Below, piece by piece: positions 35,753 through 44,239 of a DNA stretch of 64,000 nt. The notes beneath the pieces were generated by a model. That model was not told the origin of the DNA. It made no database searches and saw only the letters and a list, made by a program, of their open reading frames with translations. The position numbers were made by a program, and so were the translations under genes. This DNA comes from Vreelandella zhaodongensis. Its GTDB lineage: Bacteria > Pseudomonadota > Gammaproteobacteria > Pseudomonadales > Halomonadaceae. Each line of letters starts with the position of its first letter. Positions within the stretch are counted from its first letter, which is position 1. The stretch is taken from contig NZ_JACCDD010000005.1 in NCBI RefSeq assembly GCF_013415115.1, forward strand, positions 248,001 through 312,000, read 5' to 3'.

Positions 35753-36128
35753 GGTAGCGATCTCCTTTGTTATTAGTGATGGGGCTATCAGTCGACAACA
35801 ATGGGCGCAAGCCACCGGCGACGCAAGTAATGAGATTAGTAAGGGTGTACTTCCTGCTGAGCGAGTAACTGAGCTGTCTATTAGTCTAATGACTAACCTG
35901 CAAATCGTGTCCGCGAAGGAAGTTTAAAAACAAACAAAAACAAAATGTTAAATTAAAAAAACTAACTAAAACGCCTCCTAGGCAGGGCTCTAAAATTGGT
36001 CATACCAATTTTCCAATCTAGTTATTCATCCGACCTACTCGTATCTTTCACATTGACCCGACTAGCATTGCCACACCATGTTGGCGTCTGCGGAGACCAC
36101 CAAATCAATAACAAGGGCCGTTCCTAAC
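35753..36128. other. Intergenic region upstream of lctP
   Basis: 376 bases, A+T-rich around 35920-35970. It holds the PdhR/LldR-type operator described separately and must contain the lctP promoter on the right and the GST promoter on the left. No other gene is supported. Confidence 0.6.
35992..36012. promoter_or_regulatory. PdhR/LldR-type operator before lctP
   Basis: AAAATTGGT-CAT-ACCAATTTT is a perfect 9+3+9 inverted repeat. It contains the AATTGGT-N3-ACCAATT pattern recognised by FadR-subfamily GntR proteins of lactate, glycolate and pyruvate control (LldR, GlcC, PdhR). It lies 116 bases before the lctP ATG. The regulator gene is not in the window. Confidence 0.75.
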
Positions 36129-37820
36129 ATGAATGAAACTACACTTGCACTTCTGGCATTTTTGCCGCTGTTGCTAGCTGGTATTTTACTCATTGGCTTT
36201 AAAATACCCGCCAAAATAGCCATGCCAATCGTTTTTCTAACGGCAGCCATTATTGGTCTGACCGCTTGGGATATGTCGTTTAGCCGCGTCGCAGCATCCA
36301 CAGTTCAAGGTTTGATCCAAACCGCTGGACTTCTATGGATAATCTTCGGCGCCATTTTGCTGCTTAATACGCTTAAGCATTCTGGTGGCATCACGGCTAT
36401 CCGTAATGGATTTTCAGGTATCAGCCCCGACCGTCGCGTTCAGGCACTTATTGTTGCCTGGCTGTTTGGTTGCTTTATTGAAGGTGCTTCTGGTTTTGGC
36501 ACCCCAGCCGCGGTTGCCGCCCCGCTGATGGTAGCGCTGGGCTTCCCCGCGTTGGCTGCGGTTGTTGTGGGCATGATGATTCAGTCAACGCCGGTTTCGT
36601 TTGGTGCCGTTGGTACACCCGTGGTTGTCGGTGTGGGAAGTGGCCTTGACCGCGCTGGTATTACCGCTCAGTTGGAAGCGAATGGCTCTACTTGGGACAT
36701 TTTTTTCCAGCAAATCACCAGCGCAGTCGCTATTACCCACGGCATTGTGGGCGTTTTAATGCCTCTGATCCTGGTCTTGATTATGGTGCGCTTTTTTGGT
36801 GCTAACCGCTCCTGGAAAGAGGGCCTATCCATCGTCCCCTTCGCGCTCTTTACCGGCGTGTCATTTGTTGTTCCCTACACGCTTGTAGGCGTGTTCTTAG
36901 GACCTGAATTCCCGTCAATGATTGGTGCGATGGTCGGCTTGGCTATTGTTGTGCCAGCGGCTCGCAAAGGCTTTTTGTTGCCAAAAGATACGTGGGACTT
37001 TCCTGAGTCAAGCTCTTGGCCCGATGAATGGATTGGCAACCTGCAAATCAAGCTGGATGACGTAGTGGGTAAAGCACCGATGTCTACCCTGAAGGGCTGG
37101 GTGCCTTACGTATTGTTGGCAATTTTCCTGGTGGCCTCACGTACGGTTGAGCCGCTACGGTCAGCGTTGACCTCAGTAAACCTGAGCTGGGCGAATATCT
37201 TTGGTGAAACAGGCGTTAGCGGCAGCTTACAACCTCTGTATCTGCCCGGCGGTATCATTCTGGCAGTTGTCGCAGTGACCTATTTCATTCACAGAATGAA
37301 CCCTCGCCAAATGAGTGCAGCGGTATCAGAGTCGACTAAAACGATTTTCGGTGCTGGCTTTGTATTGATCTTTACCGTCCCGATGGTACGTATTCTGATC
37401 AACTCTGGTGTCAACGGTGCCGATTTGGTTTCGATGCCCGTCATGATGGCTCAAGCAGTGGCGAACGGGGTGGGCGGTGTTTATCCGTTCTTCGCGCCGG
37501 CAGTCGGTGCTATGGGTGCCTTTATTGCCGGTTCAAATACGGTTTCCAATCTGATGCTGGCAGAGTTCCAGTTCAGTATTGCGCAAACCCTTGGCCTCTC
37601 CACGGCCATGATGGTGGCACTGCAGGCGGTTGGTGCTGCGGCAGGTAATATGATTGCGATTCACAACGTAGTGGCTGCATCCGCGACCGTTGGCCTGCTA
37701 GGCCGTGAAGGCACAACAATTCGTAAAACGATTATCCCAACCATCTATTACCTGGTATTCACCGGCATTATTGCAATGGTTGCGTTTTACGTGATGGGCA
37801 TTACCGATCCATTGATGTAA
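36129..37820 (+). CDS. lctP: L-lactate/glycolate permease family (LctP/LldP)
   Basis: A 563-residue inner-membrane carrier with about 13 helices. Family hallmarks are the early [16 protein letters not shown], the strongly conserved [39 protein letters not shown], and near the end [15 protein letters not shown] and [16 protein letters not shown]. It imports lactate and, like LldP and GlcA, probably glycolate with protons. I chose the ATG at 36129; the frame extends 51 bases upstream. It is next to glcDEFG but has its own strong hairpin terminator. Confidence 0.93.
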   Translation: MNETTLALLAFLPLLLAGILLIGFKIPAKIAMPIVFLTAAIIGLTAWDMSFSRVAASTVQGLIQTAGLLWIIFGAILLLNTLKHSGGITAIRNGFSGISPDRRVQALIVAWLFGCFIEGASGFGTPAAVAAPLMVALGFPALAAVVVGMMIQSTPVSFGAVGTPVVVGVGSGLDRAGITAQLEANGSTWDIFFQQITSAVAITHGIVGVLMPLILVLIMVRFFGANRSWKEGLSIVPFALFTGVSFVVPYTLVGVFLGPEFPSMIGAMVGLAIVVPAARKGFLLPKDTWDFPESSSWPDEWIGNLQIKLDDVVGKAPMSTLKGWVPYVLLAIFLVASRTVEPLRSALTSVNLSWANIFGETGVSGSLQPLYLPGGIILAVVAVTYFIHRMNPRQMSAAVSESTKTIFGAGFVLIFTVPMVRILINSGVNGADLVSMPVMMAQAVANGVGGVYPFFAPAVGAMGAFIAGSNTVSNLMLAEFQFSIAQTLGLSTAMMVALQAVGAAAGNMIAIHNVVAASATVGLLGREGTTIRKTIIPTIYYLVFTGIIAMVAFYVMGITDPLM

Positions 37821-37843
37821 ATAATTAATACTGGGCTGCATAC

Positions 37844-37870
37844 GCTGGGTAGCCCAACGGGCTACCCAGC
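37844..37870 (+). terminator. Hairpin terminator after lctP
   Basis: A 12-bp perfect stem (GCTGGGTAGCCC / GGGCTACCCAGC) with the loop AAC. The following T content is modest (TATCTATTC), but stem strength is high. Confidence 0.8.
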
Positions 37871-37967
37871 TATCTATTCACTAAACTATCAGTACTCAGT
37901 GATTGATAGCGTTTTGGATAACCCTCTTCTCACCTTATGCAAAAGATTTCCAGCGCTTAGCAAGTTA

Positions 37968-37990
37968 TTTATGGAAAGCTTTTCCATAAA
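37968..37990. promoter_or_regulatory. Inverted repeat upstream of glcD
   Basis: TTTATGGAAA-GCT-TTTCCATAAA is a perfect 10+3+10 inverted repeat, 44 bases before the glcD ATG. It has no T run after it, so it reads as an operator. The A/T-rich GGAAA...TTTCC form recalls IclR-family sites such as AllR's; it does not match the PdhR-like site before lctP. Regulator unknown. Confidence 0.6.
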
Positions 37991-38033
37991 ATGATTAGAT
38001 ACTTTTCTGCTCTCCTCTCTTACAGGAGCCAAC

Positions 38034-39533
38034 ATGAATATTCTCTTCGATGAACGCCTAGACGGCGAATTTGTTCACCGCGACAAAGCAGATGTCCTTG
38101 AAGACCTGCGCAACACGATTCCCTCCTTAACGCTACTTCATCGTGAAGAGGACCTACATCCCTTTGAGTGTGATGGTCTAGCCGCTTACCGCATACTACC
38201 TATGTTAGTTGCGCTCCCCGATACACTGGAGCAAGTGGAAGAGCTGCTCAAGCGCTGCCACGCGCTAGGTGTTCCGGTGGTTACCCGAGGCGCAGGAACA
38301 GGGCTTTCAGGTGGTGCACTGCCTTTAGAACATGGTGTGCTGCTGGTAATGTCACGTTTCAATACTATCATTAGCGTTGATCCTGACGCTCGCCTTGCCC
38401 GCGTGCAGCCGGGTGTGCGCAATTTAGCCATTTCTGAAGCCGCTGCCCCTTACGGGCTCTATTATGCGCCAGACCCATCGTCACAGATTGCCTGCTCCAT
38501 TGGCGGTAATGTGGCGGAAAACGCGGGTGGCGTTCACTGTCTGAAATACGGGCTTACCGTTCACAACGTAATGCGCGTTGATGTCATGACCATTGAAGGC
38601 GAGCGGATGACGCTGGGATCCGAAGCGCTGGATGCTCCTGGCTTTGATCTCCTTGCACTGATGAATGGTTCTGAAGGCATGCTCGGCGTGGTAACAGAGA
38701 TCACTGTCAAACTGCTGCCAAAACCTGAAACTGCCAAGGTGTTGATGGCCAGCTTTGACGACATAGAGAAAGCGGGCCGTGCTGTTGGCGACATCATTGC
38801 CGCTGGGATCATTCCTGGCGGATTAGAAATGATGGACAAGCTAGCAATTAAAGCCGCTGAAGATTTCATCAAGGCTGGTTATCCCGTTGAAGCAGAAGCC
38901 ATCCTTCTGTGTGAGTTAGATGGCGTTGAAGCTGACGTGGATGATGACTGCCAAACCGTGCGCCAAGTGCTGGAAAAAGCTGGCGCTACTAATATTCAAC
39001 AAGCCCGCGACGAAGCTGAACGTGCCAAGTTTTGGGCGGGACGCAAGAATGCCTTCCCTGCCGTTGGCCGCATGTCGCCCGACTACTACTGCATGGATGG
39101 CACCATTCCCCGCCGCGAACTGCCGCGCGTTCTTAAAGGCATCGCCGCACTCTCCGAAGAAAGCGGCTTAGCCGTTGCTAATGTTTTTCACGCTGGCGAC
39201 GGCAATATGCACCCGCTCATCCTGTTTGATGCCAATAAAGAGGGTCAACTGGCATTAGCTGAAGACGTGGGCGGAAAAATTCTGGAGCTATGCGTCGCCG
39301 CAGGCGGATCTATTACCGGAGAACACGGCGTAGGTCGGGAAAAAATTAACCAGATGTGTAGTCAGTTTCAGCCTGATGAGCTAACCGTCTTTCATGCATT
39401 AAAAGCAGCCTTTGATCCCCAGCGCCTGCTTAACCCAGGGAAAAACATTCCTACCCTGGCACGCTGCGCCGAGTTTGGCGCAATGCATGTACACAACAAC
39501 GAATTGCCGCACCCAGATCTGCCACGTTTCTGA
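38034..39533 (+). CDS. glcD: Glycolate oxidase FAD subunit GlcD
   Basis: A 499-residue FAD-linked oxidase. The FAD-binding PCMH fold shows VVTRGAGTGLSGGALP and the block DPSSQIACSIGGNVAENAGG; the C-terminal oxidase cap has VFHAGDGNMHPLILFD and SITGEHGVGREK. With GlcE and GlcF it oxidises glycolate (and often D-lactate) to glyoxylate at the inner face of the membrane. CAGGAG lies five bases before the ATG. First gene of glcDEFG. Confidence 0.96.
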   Translation: MNILFDERLDGEFVHRDKADVLEDLRNTIPSLTLLHREEDLHPFECDGLAAYRILPMLVALPDTLEQVEELLKRCHALGVPVVTRGAGTGLSGGALPLEHGVLLVMSRFNTIISVDPDARLARVQPGVRNLAISEAAAPYGLYYAPDPSSQIACSIGGNVAENAGGVHCLKYGLTVHNVMRVDVMTIEGERMTLGSEALDAPGFDLLALMNGSEGMLGVVTEITVKLLPKPETAKVLMASFDDIEKAGRAVGDIIAAGIIPGGLEMMDKLAIKAAEDFIKAGYPVEAEAILLCELDGVEADVDDDCQTVRQVLEKAGATNIQQARDEAERAKFWAGRKNAFPAVGRMSPDYYCMDGTIPRRELPRVLKGIAALSEESGLAVANVFHAGDGNMHPLILFDANKEGQLALAEDVGGKILELCVAAGGSITGEHGVGREKINQMCSQFQPDELTVFHALKAAFDPQRLLNPGKNIPTLARCAEFGAMHVHNNELPHPDLPRF

Positions 39534-39550
39534 TCCGGGACCTAGTCTTT

Positions 39551-39600
39551 GAGCGCTATAGCCATTAAGAGCTATGACCATTAAGAGCTATGGCCATTAG
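39551..39600. repeat. Tandem repeat between glcD and glcE
   Basis: Three copies of a 16-18 base unit of the form GAGCTATGGCCATTAA lie in the 98-base spacer. The copies differ at two or three positions. Similar short tandem repeats fill the allE-allA spacer. Confidence 0.75.
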
Positions 39601-39631
39601 ATACTAGGAAGCATACTTATTAGGAATCATC

Positions 39632-40732
39632 ATGACCGAACTAGCGATACATACTGCCGACCGGGATATCGCTGACGACCTGTGCGAACAGGTGCGCAGC
39701 GCCTATGCCGACCGCACGCCACTGCGCATCGTCGCTGGCGATACTCGCGCATTTTACGGCCGACCAGTAGAAGGCAAAGACCTTAATATGGCGGCTCATA
39801 GTGGTATTGTTTCTTATGACCCCGTCGAACTTGTCGTAACGGTGCGGGCAGGCACCCGTTTAAGCGCCCTTAATGCAGCGCTTGCTGAAAAGAACCAAAT
39901 GCTTGCCTTTGAACCTCCCATTTTTGGTGAAGCCAGTACGATTGGCGGCGCCGTCGCTGCAGGGCTTTCGGGACCACGCCGCCCATGGGCTGGCGCCGCG
40001 AGAGACTTTGTATTAGGTACTCGGATTATTACCCAAGAAGGTAAGCTGTTGCGCTTTGGTGGTGAAGTGATGAAAAACGTCGCTGGATACGACCTCTCAC
40101 GCTTAATGGTGGGCGCCCAAGGAACGCTGGGGGTGCTGGCGGATATTTCATTCAAAGTACTCCCCATTCCTACCTCCAACCACAGCCTTCGTCTAAGCAT
40201 GGGCCTTAAAGATGCGCTCGGTAAGCTTGCCGAACTAGGACGACAACCGCTGCCTATTACTGCTGCTGCATGGCATGCAGGCGAACTATTTATTCGTTTA
40301 GAAGGTGGCGCAAGCTCAGTCAACGCCACCAAAGAGCGGCTCGGCGGTGAGCCGTTATCAGCAGACTTCTGGCAACAGTTACGCGACCATCAACATGCCT
40401 TTTTTGCGCCTGACGCTGCTAAAGCACTATGGCGCCTATCCTTGCCGCCGAATACCTCACCACTCTCATTAGACATTTCTGATAACGACATCTTCTATGA
40501 TTGGGGCGGTAGCCAACGTTGGGTGAAAACCAGCGTGGCTGCAGATACGTTGCGTAAGGCTTGCCAGCAAGCTGGCGGGCACGCCACCTGCTTCACCCCC
40601 CATACTCAAGGCGGAGCAGAGTCACCGTTTACCCCACTCAACCCCGTGGTCGAAAAGTATCATCGCAACTTGAAGACCGAACTGGATGCCCACGGCATTT
40701 TCAACCCTGGTCGTCTTTATGCGGCGTTTTAA
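39632..40732 (+). CDS. glcE: Glycolate oxidase subunit GlcE
   Basis: A 366-residue FAD-binding subunit, shorter than GlcD as usual. It contains LRIVAGDTRAFYGRP, SYDPVELVVTVRAGTRL, the block FGEASTIGGAVAAGLSGPRR and GGEVMKNVAGYDLSRL, which is a GlcE signature. The C-terminus (FNPGRLYAAF) is typical. It is followed by glcF after 14 bases. Confidence 0.95.
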   Translation: MTELAIHTADRDIADDLCEQVRSAYADRTPLRIVAGDTRAFYGRPVEGKDLNMAAHSGIVSYDPVELVVTVRAGTRLSALNAALAEKNQMLAFEPPIFGEASTIGGAVAAGLSGPRRPWAGAARDFVLGTRIITQEGKLLRFGGEVMKNVAGYDLSRLMVGAQGTLGVLADISFKVLPIPTSNHSLRLSMGLKDALGKLAELGRQPLPITAAAWHAGELFIRLEGGASSVNATKERLGGEPLSADFWQQLRDHQHAFFAPDAAKALWRLSLPPNTSPLSLDISDNDIFYDWGGSQRWVKTSVAADTLRKACQQAGGHATCFTPHTQGGAESPFTPLNPVVEKYHRNLKTELDAHGIFNPGRLYAAF

Positions 40733-40746
40733 TCAGGAGAGCTGAC

Positions 40747-41979
40747 ATGCAGACGCACTTTACCGATGCCGACCTTCAGAAACCTCACATCAAGGAAGCC
40801 GAGCGCATCCTGCGCACCTGTGTACATTGCGGCTTTTGCAATGCCACTTGTCCTACCTACCAATTGCTAGGCGATGAGCGAGACGGCCCACGCGGGCGCA
40901 TCTACCTCATGAAAGAGCTACTGGAGAGTCGCGATGATGATGACCAGGTCACTGAAGAAACACGCCTGCATTTAGACCGCTGCTTAACCTGCCGCAATTG
41001 TGAAACCACCTGTCCCTCTGGCGTGGAATATCACAAGCTTTTGGATATTGGCCGTGCAGAAATCGATCGCCGAGTCCCTCGTCCAATGGCAGAACGCGCC
41101 CAACGCTATGCGCTGCGCAAAATGCTGGTAAGTCCCAAGCGATTCAAAGCACTTCTAACCCTAGGGCAAACCTTCAAACCCCTAGTGCCTGGCAAACTAC
41201 GCAGCAAAATGCCGCCTGCGCCGGTTGATGCGGGCCTACGCCCCAACAGTCAACGCCATGCCCGCACAGTGCTAATATTAGAAGGCTGCGTTCAGCCTGG
41301 GCTTTCCCCCAACACCAATGCGGCAACTGCACGCCTGCTAGACCGCCTTGGCATTAGCGTAACTCCCATTAGCGAAGCAGGATGCTGCGGTGCGATTGAT
41401 TTCCACCTCAATGCCCAAGACGATGGCCGCACTCGGATGCGTGCTAACATCGATGCTTGGTGGCCACATATTGAACAAGGTGCAGAAGCCATTGTTCAAA
41501 CGGCCAGCGGCTGTGGTGCTTTTGTCAAAGAGTATGGCGACATGCTCAAAGACGACCCTACGTATGCCGCGAAAGCTCAAAAAGTCAGCACACTTGCCAA
41601 AGATATCGTCGAGATCCTCCGCGACGAACCACTGGAAACACTGCAGTTGAAAGCGCATCAACGCCTCGCATTTCACTGCCCCTGCACATTGCAGCATGCA
41701 CAGAAACTCAACGGTGCGGTTGAAAGCGTACTTAGCAAGCTTGGCTTTACGTTAACGCCAGTGAAGGATGCGCATCTATGCTGTGGCTCAGCAGGCACCT
41801 ATTCGGTCACCCAGCCGGAGCTTGCCACACAGTTGCGCGATAATAAGCTCAATGCACTGGAAGCCAGTCATCCAGAGGTTATCGTCACCGCCAATATTGG
41901 TTGCCAAACTCACCTTGCTAGCGCCAATCGCACTCCGGTGCGGCACTGGGTAGAGGTGGTTGATGCCGCCCTGGTATAA
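40747..41979 (+). CDS. glcF: Glycolate oxidase iron-sulfur subunit GlcF
   Basis: A 410-residue protein with two N-terminal [4Fe-4S] ferredoxin clusters (C25, C28, C31, C35 and C79, C82, C85, C89) and two C-terminal CCG domains (EAGCCGAIDFH near 225 and LCCGSAGTYS near 345). It carries electrons from GlcD/GlcE to quinone. The ATG at 40747 follows CAGGAGA; the frame is open well upstream inside glcE but that part is not homologous. Confidence 0.96.
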   Translation: MQTHFTDADLQKPHIKEAERILRTCVHCGFCNATCPTYQLLGDERDGPRGRIYLMKELLESRDDDDQVTEETRLHLDRCLTCRNCETTCPSGVEYHKLLDIGRAEIDRRVPRPMAERAQRYALRKMLVSPKRFKALLTLGQTFKPLVPGKLRSKMPPAPVDAGLRPNSQRHARTVLILEGCVQPGLSPNTNAATARLLDRLGISVTPISEAGCCGAIDFHLNAQDDGRTRMRANIDAWWPHIEQGAEAIVQTASGCGAFVKEYGDMLKDDPTYAAKAQKVSTLAKDIVEILRDEPLETLQLKAHQRLAFHCPCTLQHAQKLNGAVESVLSKLGFTLTPVKDAHLCCGSAGTYSVTQPELATQLRDNKLNALEASHPEVIVTANIGCQTHLASANRTPVRHWVEVVDAALV

Positions 41980-41993
41980 ACACTAATTCTCTG

Positions 41994-42041
41994 TGCCGCG
42001 CTAACGAGCGTTTACAAGCAAATACGAGCGCGGCATTTTTC
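41994..42041 (+). terminator. Hairpin between glcF and glcG
   Basis: Arms TGCCGCGCT and AGCGCGGCA (41994-42002 with 42027-42035) enclose a 24-base loop, followed by TTTTTC. It lies 26 bases before glcG and may only partly terminate, since glcG has its own ribosome site right after. Confidence 0.65.
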
Positions 42042-42066
42042 TTCCCTTGATAAAAAGGAAATATTG

Positions 42067-42468
42067 ATGCAAACCAAAGCAGTTCTCGGCCAAGCCGACG
42101 TAGTTCAGGTACTAGATGCTGCTCAAAAAGAAGCTGATAACAACGGATGGCCAGTAACCATTGCGGTAACCGATGATGGTGGGCATTTGCTCGCCCTGCG
42201 CCGCTTAGATAATGCTGCGCCTTTCAGTGCAGACGTTGCCACGCAAAAAGCCCGCAGTGCTGCGCTGGGTCGTAAAGAAACACAAGTTTTTGAAGAGATG
42301 ATTAACGGCGGCCGCACAGCATTTTTATCTGCTCCGCTACAAGGTTTACTGTCAGGTGGCGTTCCCATCATTGTTGATGGCAGCGTCGTGGGCGCTATAG
42401 GCATTTCAGGCGTGAAGCCTGACCAGGATGTGCAGATTGCCAAAGCGGGTGTAAGCGCTATTGCCTGA
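42067..42468 (+). CDS. glcG: GlcG/HbpS family protein
   Basis: A 133-residue GlcG-type protein (PF03928). It shows NNGWPVTIAVTDDGGHLLALRRLD, the F-S-x-D-V-A-x-x-K-A region and the ending GGVPIIVDGSVVGAIGISG. GlcG accompanies glycolate oxidase in many bacteria; the family includes haem-binding and possible lyase members, and its role in glycolate use is unclear. AAGGA lies before the ATG at 42067; a TTG three bases earlier is less likely. Confidence 0.9.
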   Translation: MQTKAVLGQADVVQVLDAAQKEADNNGWPVTIAVTDDGGHLLALRRLDNAAPFSADVATQKARSAALGRKETQVFEEMINGGRTAFLSAPLQGLLSGGVPIIVDGSVVGAIGISGVKPDQDVQIAKAGVSAIA

Positions 42469-42526
42469 CGCTAGCGTGCAGCTTAATGGCTGCACGTAAT
42501 ACGTTAGAGGTCTCGGTTACACGCAA

Positions 42527-42557
42527 AAAAAGCCCAGATCGATGATCTGGGCTTTTT
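42527..42557. terminator. Bidirectional terminator between glcG and the tRNA operon
   Basis: A 14-bp stem AAAAAGCCCAGATC / GATCTGGGCTTTTT with the loop GAT. It ends glcG on the plus strand and, 43 bases past the last tRNA, the tRNA operon on the minus strand. Confidence 0.95.
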
Positions 42558-42599
42558 GGAATTTGTTCGACTGAATTAACAAGCCGATGAGTGCTTAAA

Positions 42600-42676
42600 T
42601 GGCGGACCGGACGAGACTCGAACTCGCGACCTCCGGCGTGACAGGCCGGCATTCTAACCAACTGAACTACCGGTCC
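42600..42676 (-). tRNA. tRNA-Asp (GTC), copy 1
   Basis: 77 bases with encoded CCA. Acceptor arms GGACCGG and CCGGTCC, D-arm GTTCAGTTGGTTAGA, anticodon loop CTGTCAC with anticodon GTC, and T-arm with GTTCGAG. Last gene of the tRNA operon. Confidence 0.97.
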
Positions 42677-42786
42677 GCATCAAGACACTGCTAAATGCTA
42701 ATACTACCTGCTATTGCTACTTACCAACACCATGACACACCAGCATTTATAAGCAATTCAGAAGCACTTAAAAATGTTAGTTGAAA

Positions 42787-42862
42787 TGGTGGGTGGTACT
42801 GGGTTCGAACCAGTGACCCCCAGCTTGTAAGGCTGGTGCTCTCCCAACTGAGCTAACCACCC
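42787..42862 (-). tRNA. tRNA-Val (TAC), copy 1
   Basis: 76 bases with encoded CCA. Acceptor GGGTGGT / ACCACCC, anticodon loop CTTACAA with anticodon TAC, T-arm GTTCGAA. Identical in the readable body to the copy at 43161. Confidence 0.97.
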
Positions 42863-42922
42863 AAAATATTGAAGAGCTGCTATCGCTTATCAATATTACT
42901 TCACTTTCAATGCTGGTTATCG

Positions 42923-42999
42923 TGGCGGACCGGACGAGACTCGAACTCGCGACCTCCGGCGTGACAGGCCGGCATTCTAACCGACTGAACTACCGGTCC
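42923..42999 (-). tRNA. tRNA-Asp (GTC), copy 2
   Basis: 77 bases with encoded CCA, anticodon GTC. It differs from copies 1 and 3 by one base in the D-loop (GTCGGTTAG instead of GTTGGTTAG). Confidence 0.97.
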
Positions 43000-43035
43000 G
43001 AATAGCGATAACTAGCTGACAGCATAAATTGATGA

Positions 43036-43112
43036 TGGCGGACCGGACGAGACTCGAACTCGCGACCTCCGGCGTGACAGGCCGGCATTCTAACCAACTG
43101 AACTACCGGTCC
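43036..43112 (-). tRNA. tRNA-Asp (GTC), copy 3
   Basis: 77 bases with encoded CCA, anticodon GTC, same sequence as copy 1. Confidence 0.97.
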
Positions 43113-43160
43113 GCTATGACATCAACTGTTACTGCTTCACGTTTCCAGGGCACCAAATAA

Positions 43161-43236
43161 TGGTGGGTGGTACTGGGTTCGAACCAGTGACCCCCAGCTT
43201 GTAAGGCTGGTGCTCTCCCAACTGAGCTAACCACCC
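43161..43236 (-). tRNA. tRNA-Val (TAC), copy 2
   Basis: 76 bases with encoded CCA, anticodon TAC. First tRNA transcribed; it begins about a dozen bases past the predicted start site of the promoter at 43256-43283. Confidence 0.97.
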
Positions 43237-43255
43237 GCTGGTCACGTGGCGCTGC

Positions 43256-43283
43256 ATTCTACAGAAGCTTGGCAATATGTCAA
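43256..43283 (-). promoter_or_regulatory. Sigma70 promoter of the tRNA operon
   Basis: On the minus strand TTGACA (43278-43283) and TAGAAT (43256-43261) are 16 bases apart, a near-consensus pair. Expected start of transcription is about 43249, just ahead of the first tRNA-Val. Confidence 0.85.
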
Positions 43284-43306
43284 CATGTTAAGTTTAAATT
43301 CCCGAA

Positions 43307-44062
43307 CTAAACCAACGTGCTGTGATCTACCGATGCTTCCGCTCTCTGAGCGCGGACGAAGGATGCCGCATGTATGGCCGCTTCGTCAATCAAAACCTGC
43401 TGATTCGTACCAGAAGCGCGTCTGGGCTTAAAGTCGTGGTCACCATCAGCCAGCCACACAACATCAACATTCATGCCTAACTCATACCCCATGACATCGT
43501 CATAGGTACCGAAAGGATCCCGCTCGCCTTGCAGTATCTGCATAGGGCACTGGATAGCAGAAAAGTGAGACACACGAAGACGCTCGGGTTGCTTTGGCGG
43601 ATGAAAGGGATAACCCGCTACAATGACTCCCTGGCACTGGCGCTCACTGGCAAACAACGAAGCGACACGCCCTCCCATGGATTTACCACCTACCCATAAT
43701 GGTTCAGGCGCCAACGGCACAAGTAAGTCGTACCAACCTGCAAACTGTGCCAATGTTTGTTTGACTGGCGGCGGCGGACGGCGCCTACCCTGCTCGTTCA
43801 TGTGTTGCATATAGGGAAGATCTATCGCCAACACTTGAACACCCTGAGCAGCTAGCGTCGCGGCAAATTGCCGCATAAATATTGAGAGATGCCCAGCTCC
43901 GGCACCGTGCGCAAGCAGTATTCGGCCTGCGTCAGAACGGCCTAAAACACTCAAAGGCCCGTAACCATCTACAACAAACCGCTGAATAGTAGGGCTATCC
44001 AGCCTATCGGGCAGTGCCTCTGCCGTGATAGGAATGAACCCTGCATCCGCATAATACGACAC
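43307..44062 (-). CDS. Alpha/beta hydrolase, KANL3/Tex30-like
   Basis: A 251-residue alpha/beta hydrolase. The oxyanion region is LLAHGAGAG, the nucleophile elbow GGKSMGGR with the catalytic Ser, the acid probably the D in LQGERDPFG, and the base the H in LADGDHDFKP. These motifs match the KANL3/Tex30-like hydrolase family, whose substrate is unknown. No signal peptide. It starts with GTG, AGGAG six bases upstream. It sits between the tRNA operon and the divergent cco operon with no functional link evident. Confidence 0.88.
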   Translation of the reverse strand: MSYYADAGFIPITAEALPDRLDSPTIQRFVVDGYGPLSVLGRSDAGRILLAHGAGAGHLSIFMRQFAATLAAQGVQVLAIDLPYMQHMNEQGRRRPPPPVKQTLAQFAGWYDLLVPLAPEPLWVGGKSMGGRVASLFASERQCQGVIVAGYPFHPPKQPERLRVSHFSAIQCPMQILQGERDPFGTYDDVMGYELGMNVDVVWLADGDHDFKPRRASGTNQQVLIDEAAIHAASFVRAQRAEASVDHSTLV

Positions 44063-44143
44063 GCTTTTCTCCTAGTAATTTAGCGTTACATCTATTGGCG
44101 TGTTCAGCTTAAGGCGCGGCTGCGATAGAATCTATGCCGGATC

Positions 44144-44157
44144 TTGACCTGCATCAT
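44144..44157. promoter_or_regulatory. Anr/Fnr box upstream of ccoN
   Basis: TTGAC-CTGC-ATCAT matches the Fnr consensus TTGAT-N4-ATCAA at eight of ten positions. Its centre is 89 bases before the ccoN ATG, which would put a class II start near 44192, where TGCTAATGC offers a weak -10. The anr gene lies at 54646. Confidence 0.65.
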
Positions 44158-44239
44158 CAAGCGGGTGGCCGCACCCGTGCAAAATGCTAATGCAAAATGC
44201 TTCGGGTTACCCCCTAACCGCGTTCGATGGGAACATGAA

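Noticed and set aside
40561..40746. Upstream extension of the glcF frame
   Set aside because: It overlaps glcE, has no family similarity, and a good ribosome site lies before the ATG at 40747.
42458..42661. Open frame over the glcG terminator and a tRNA-Asp
   Set aside because: Product is the translation of a tRNA and a terminator; a common artefact.
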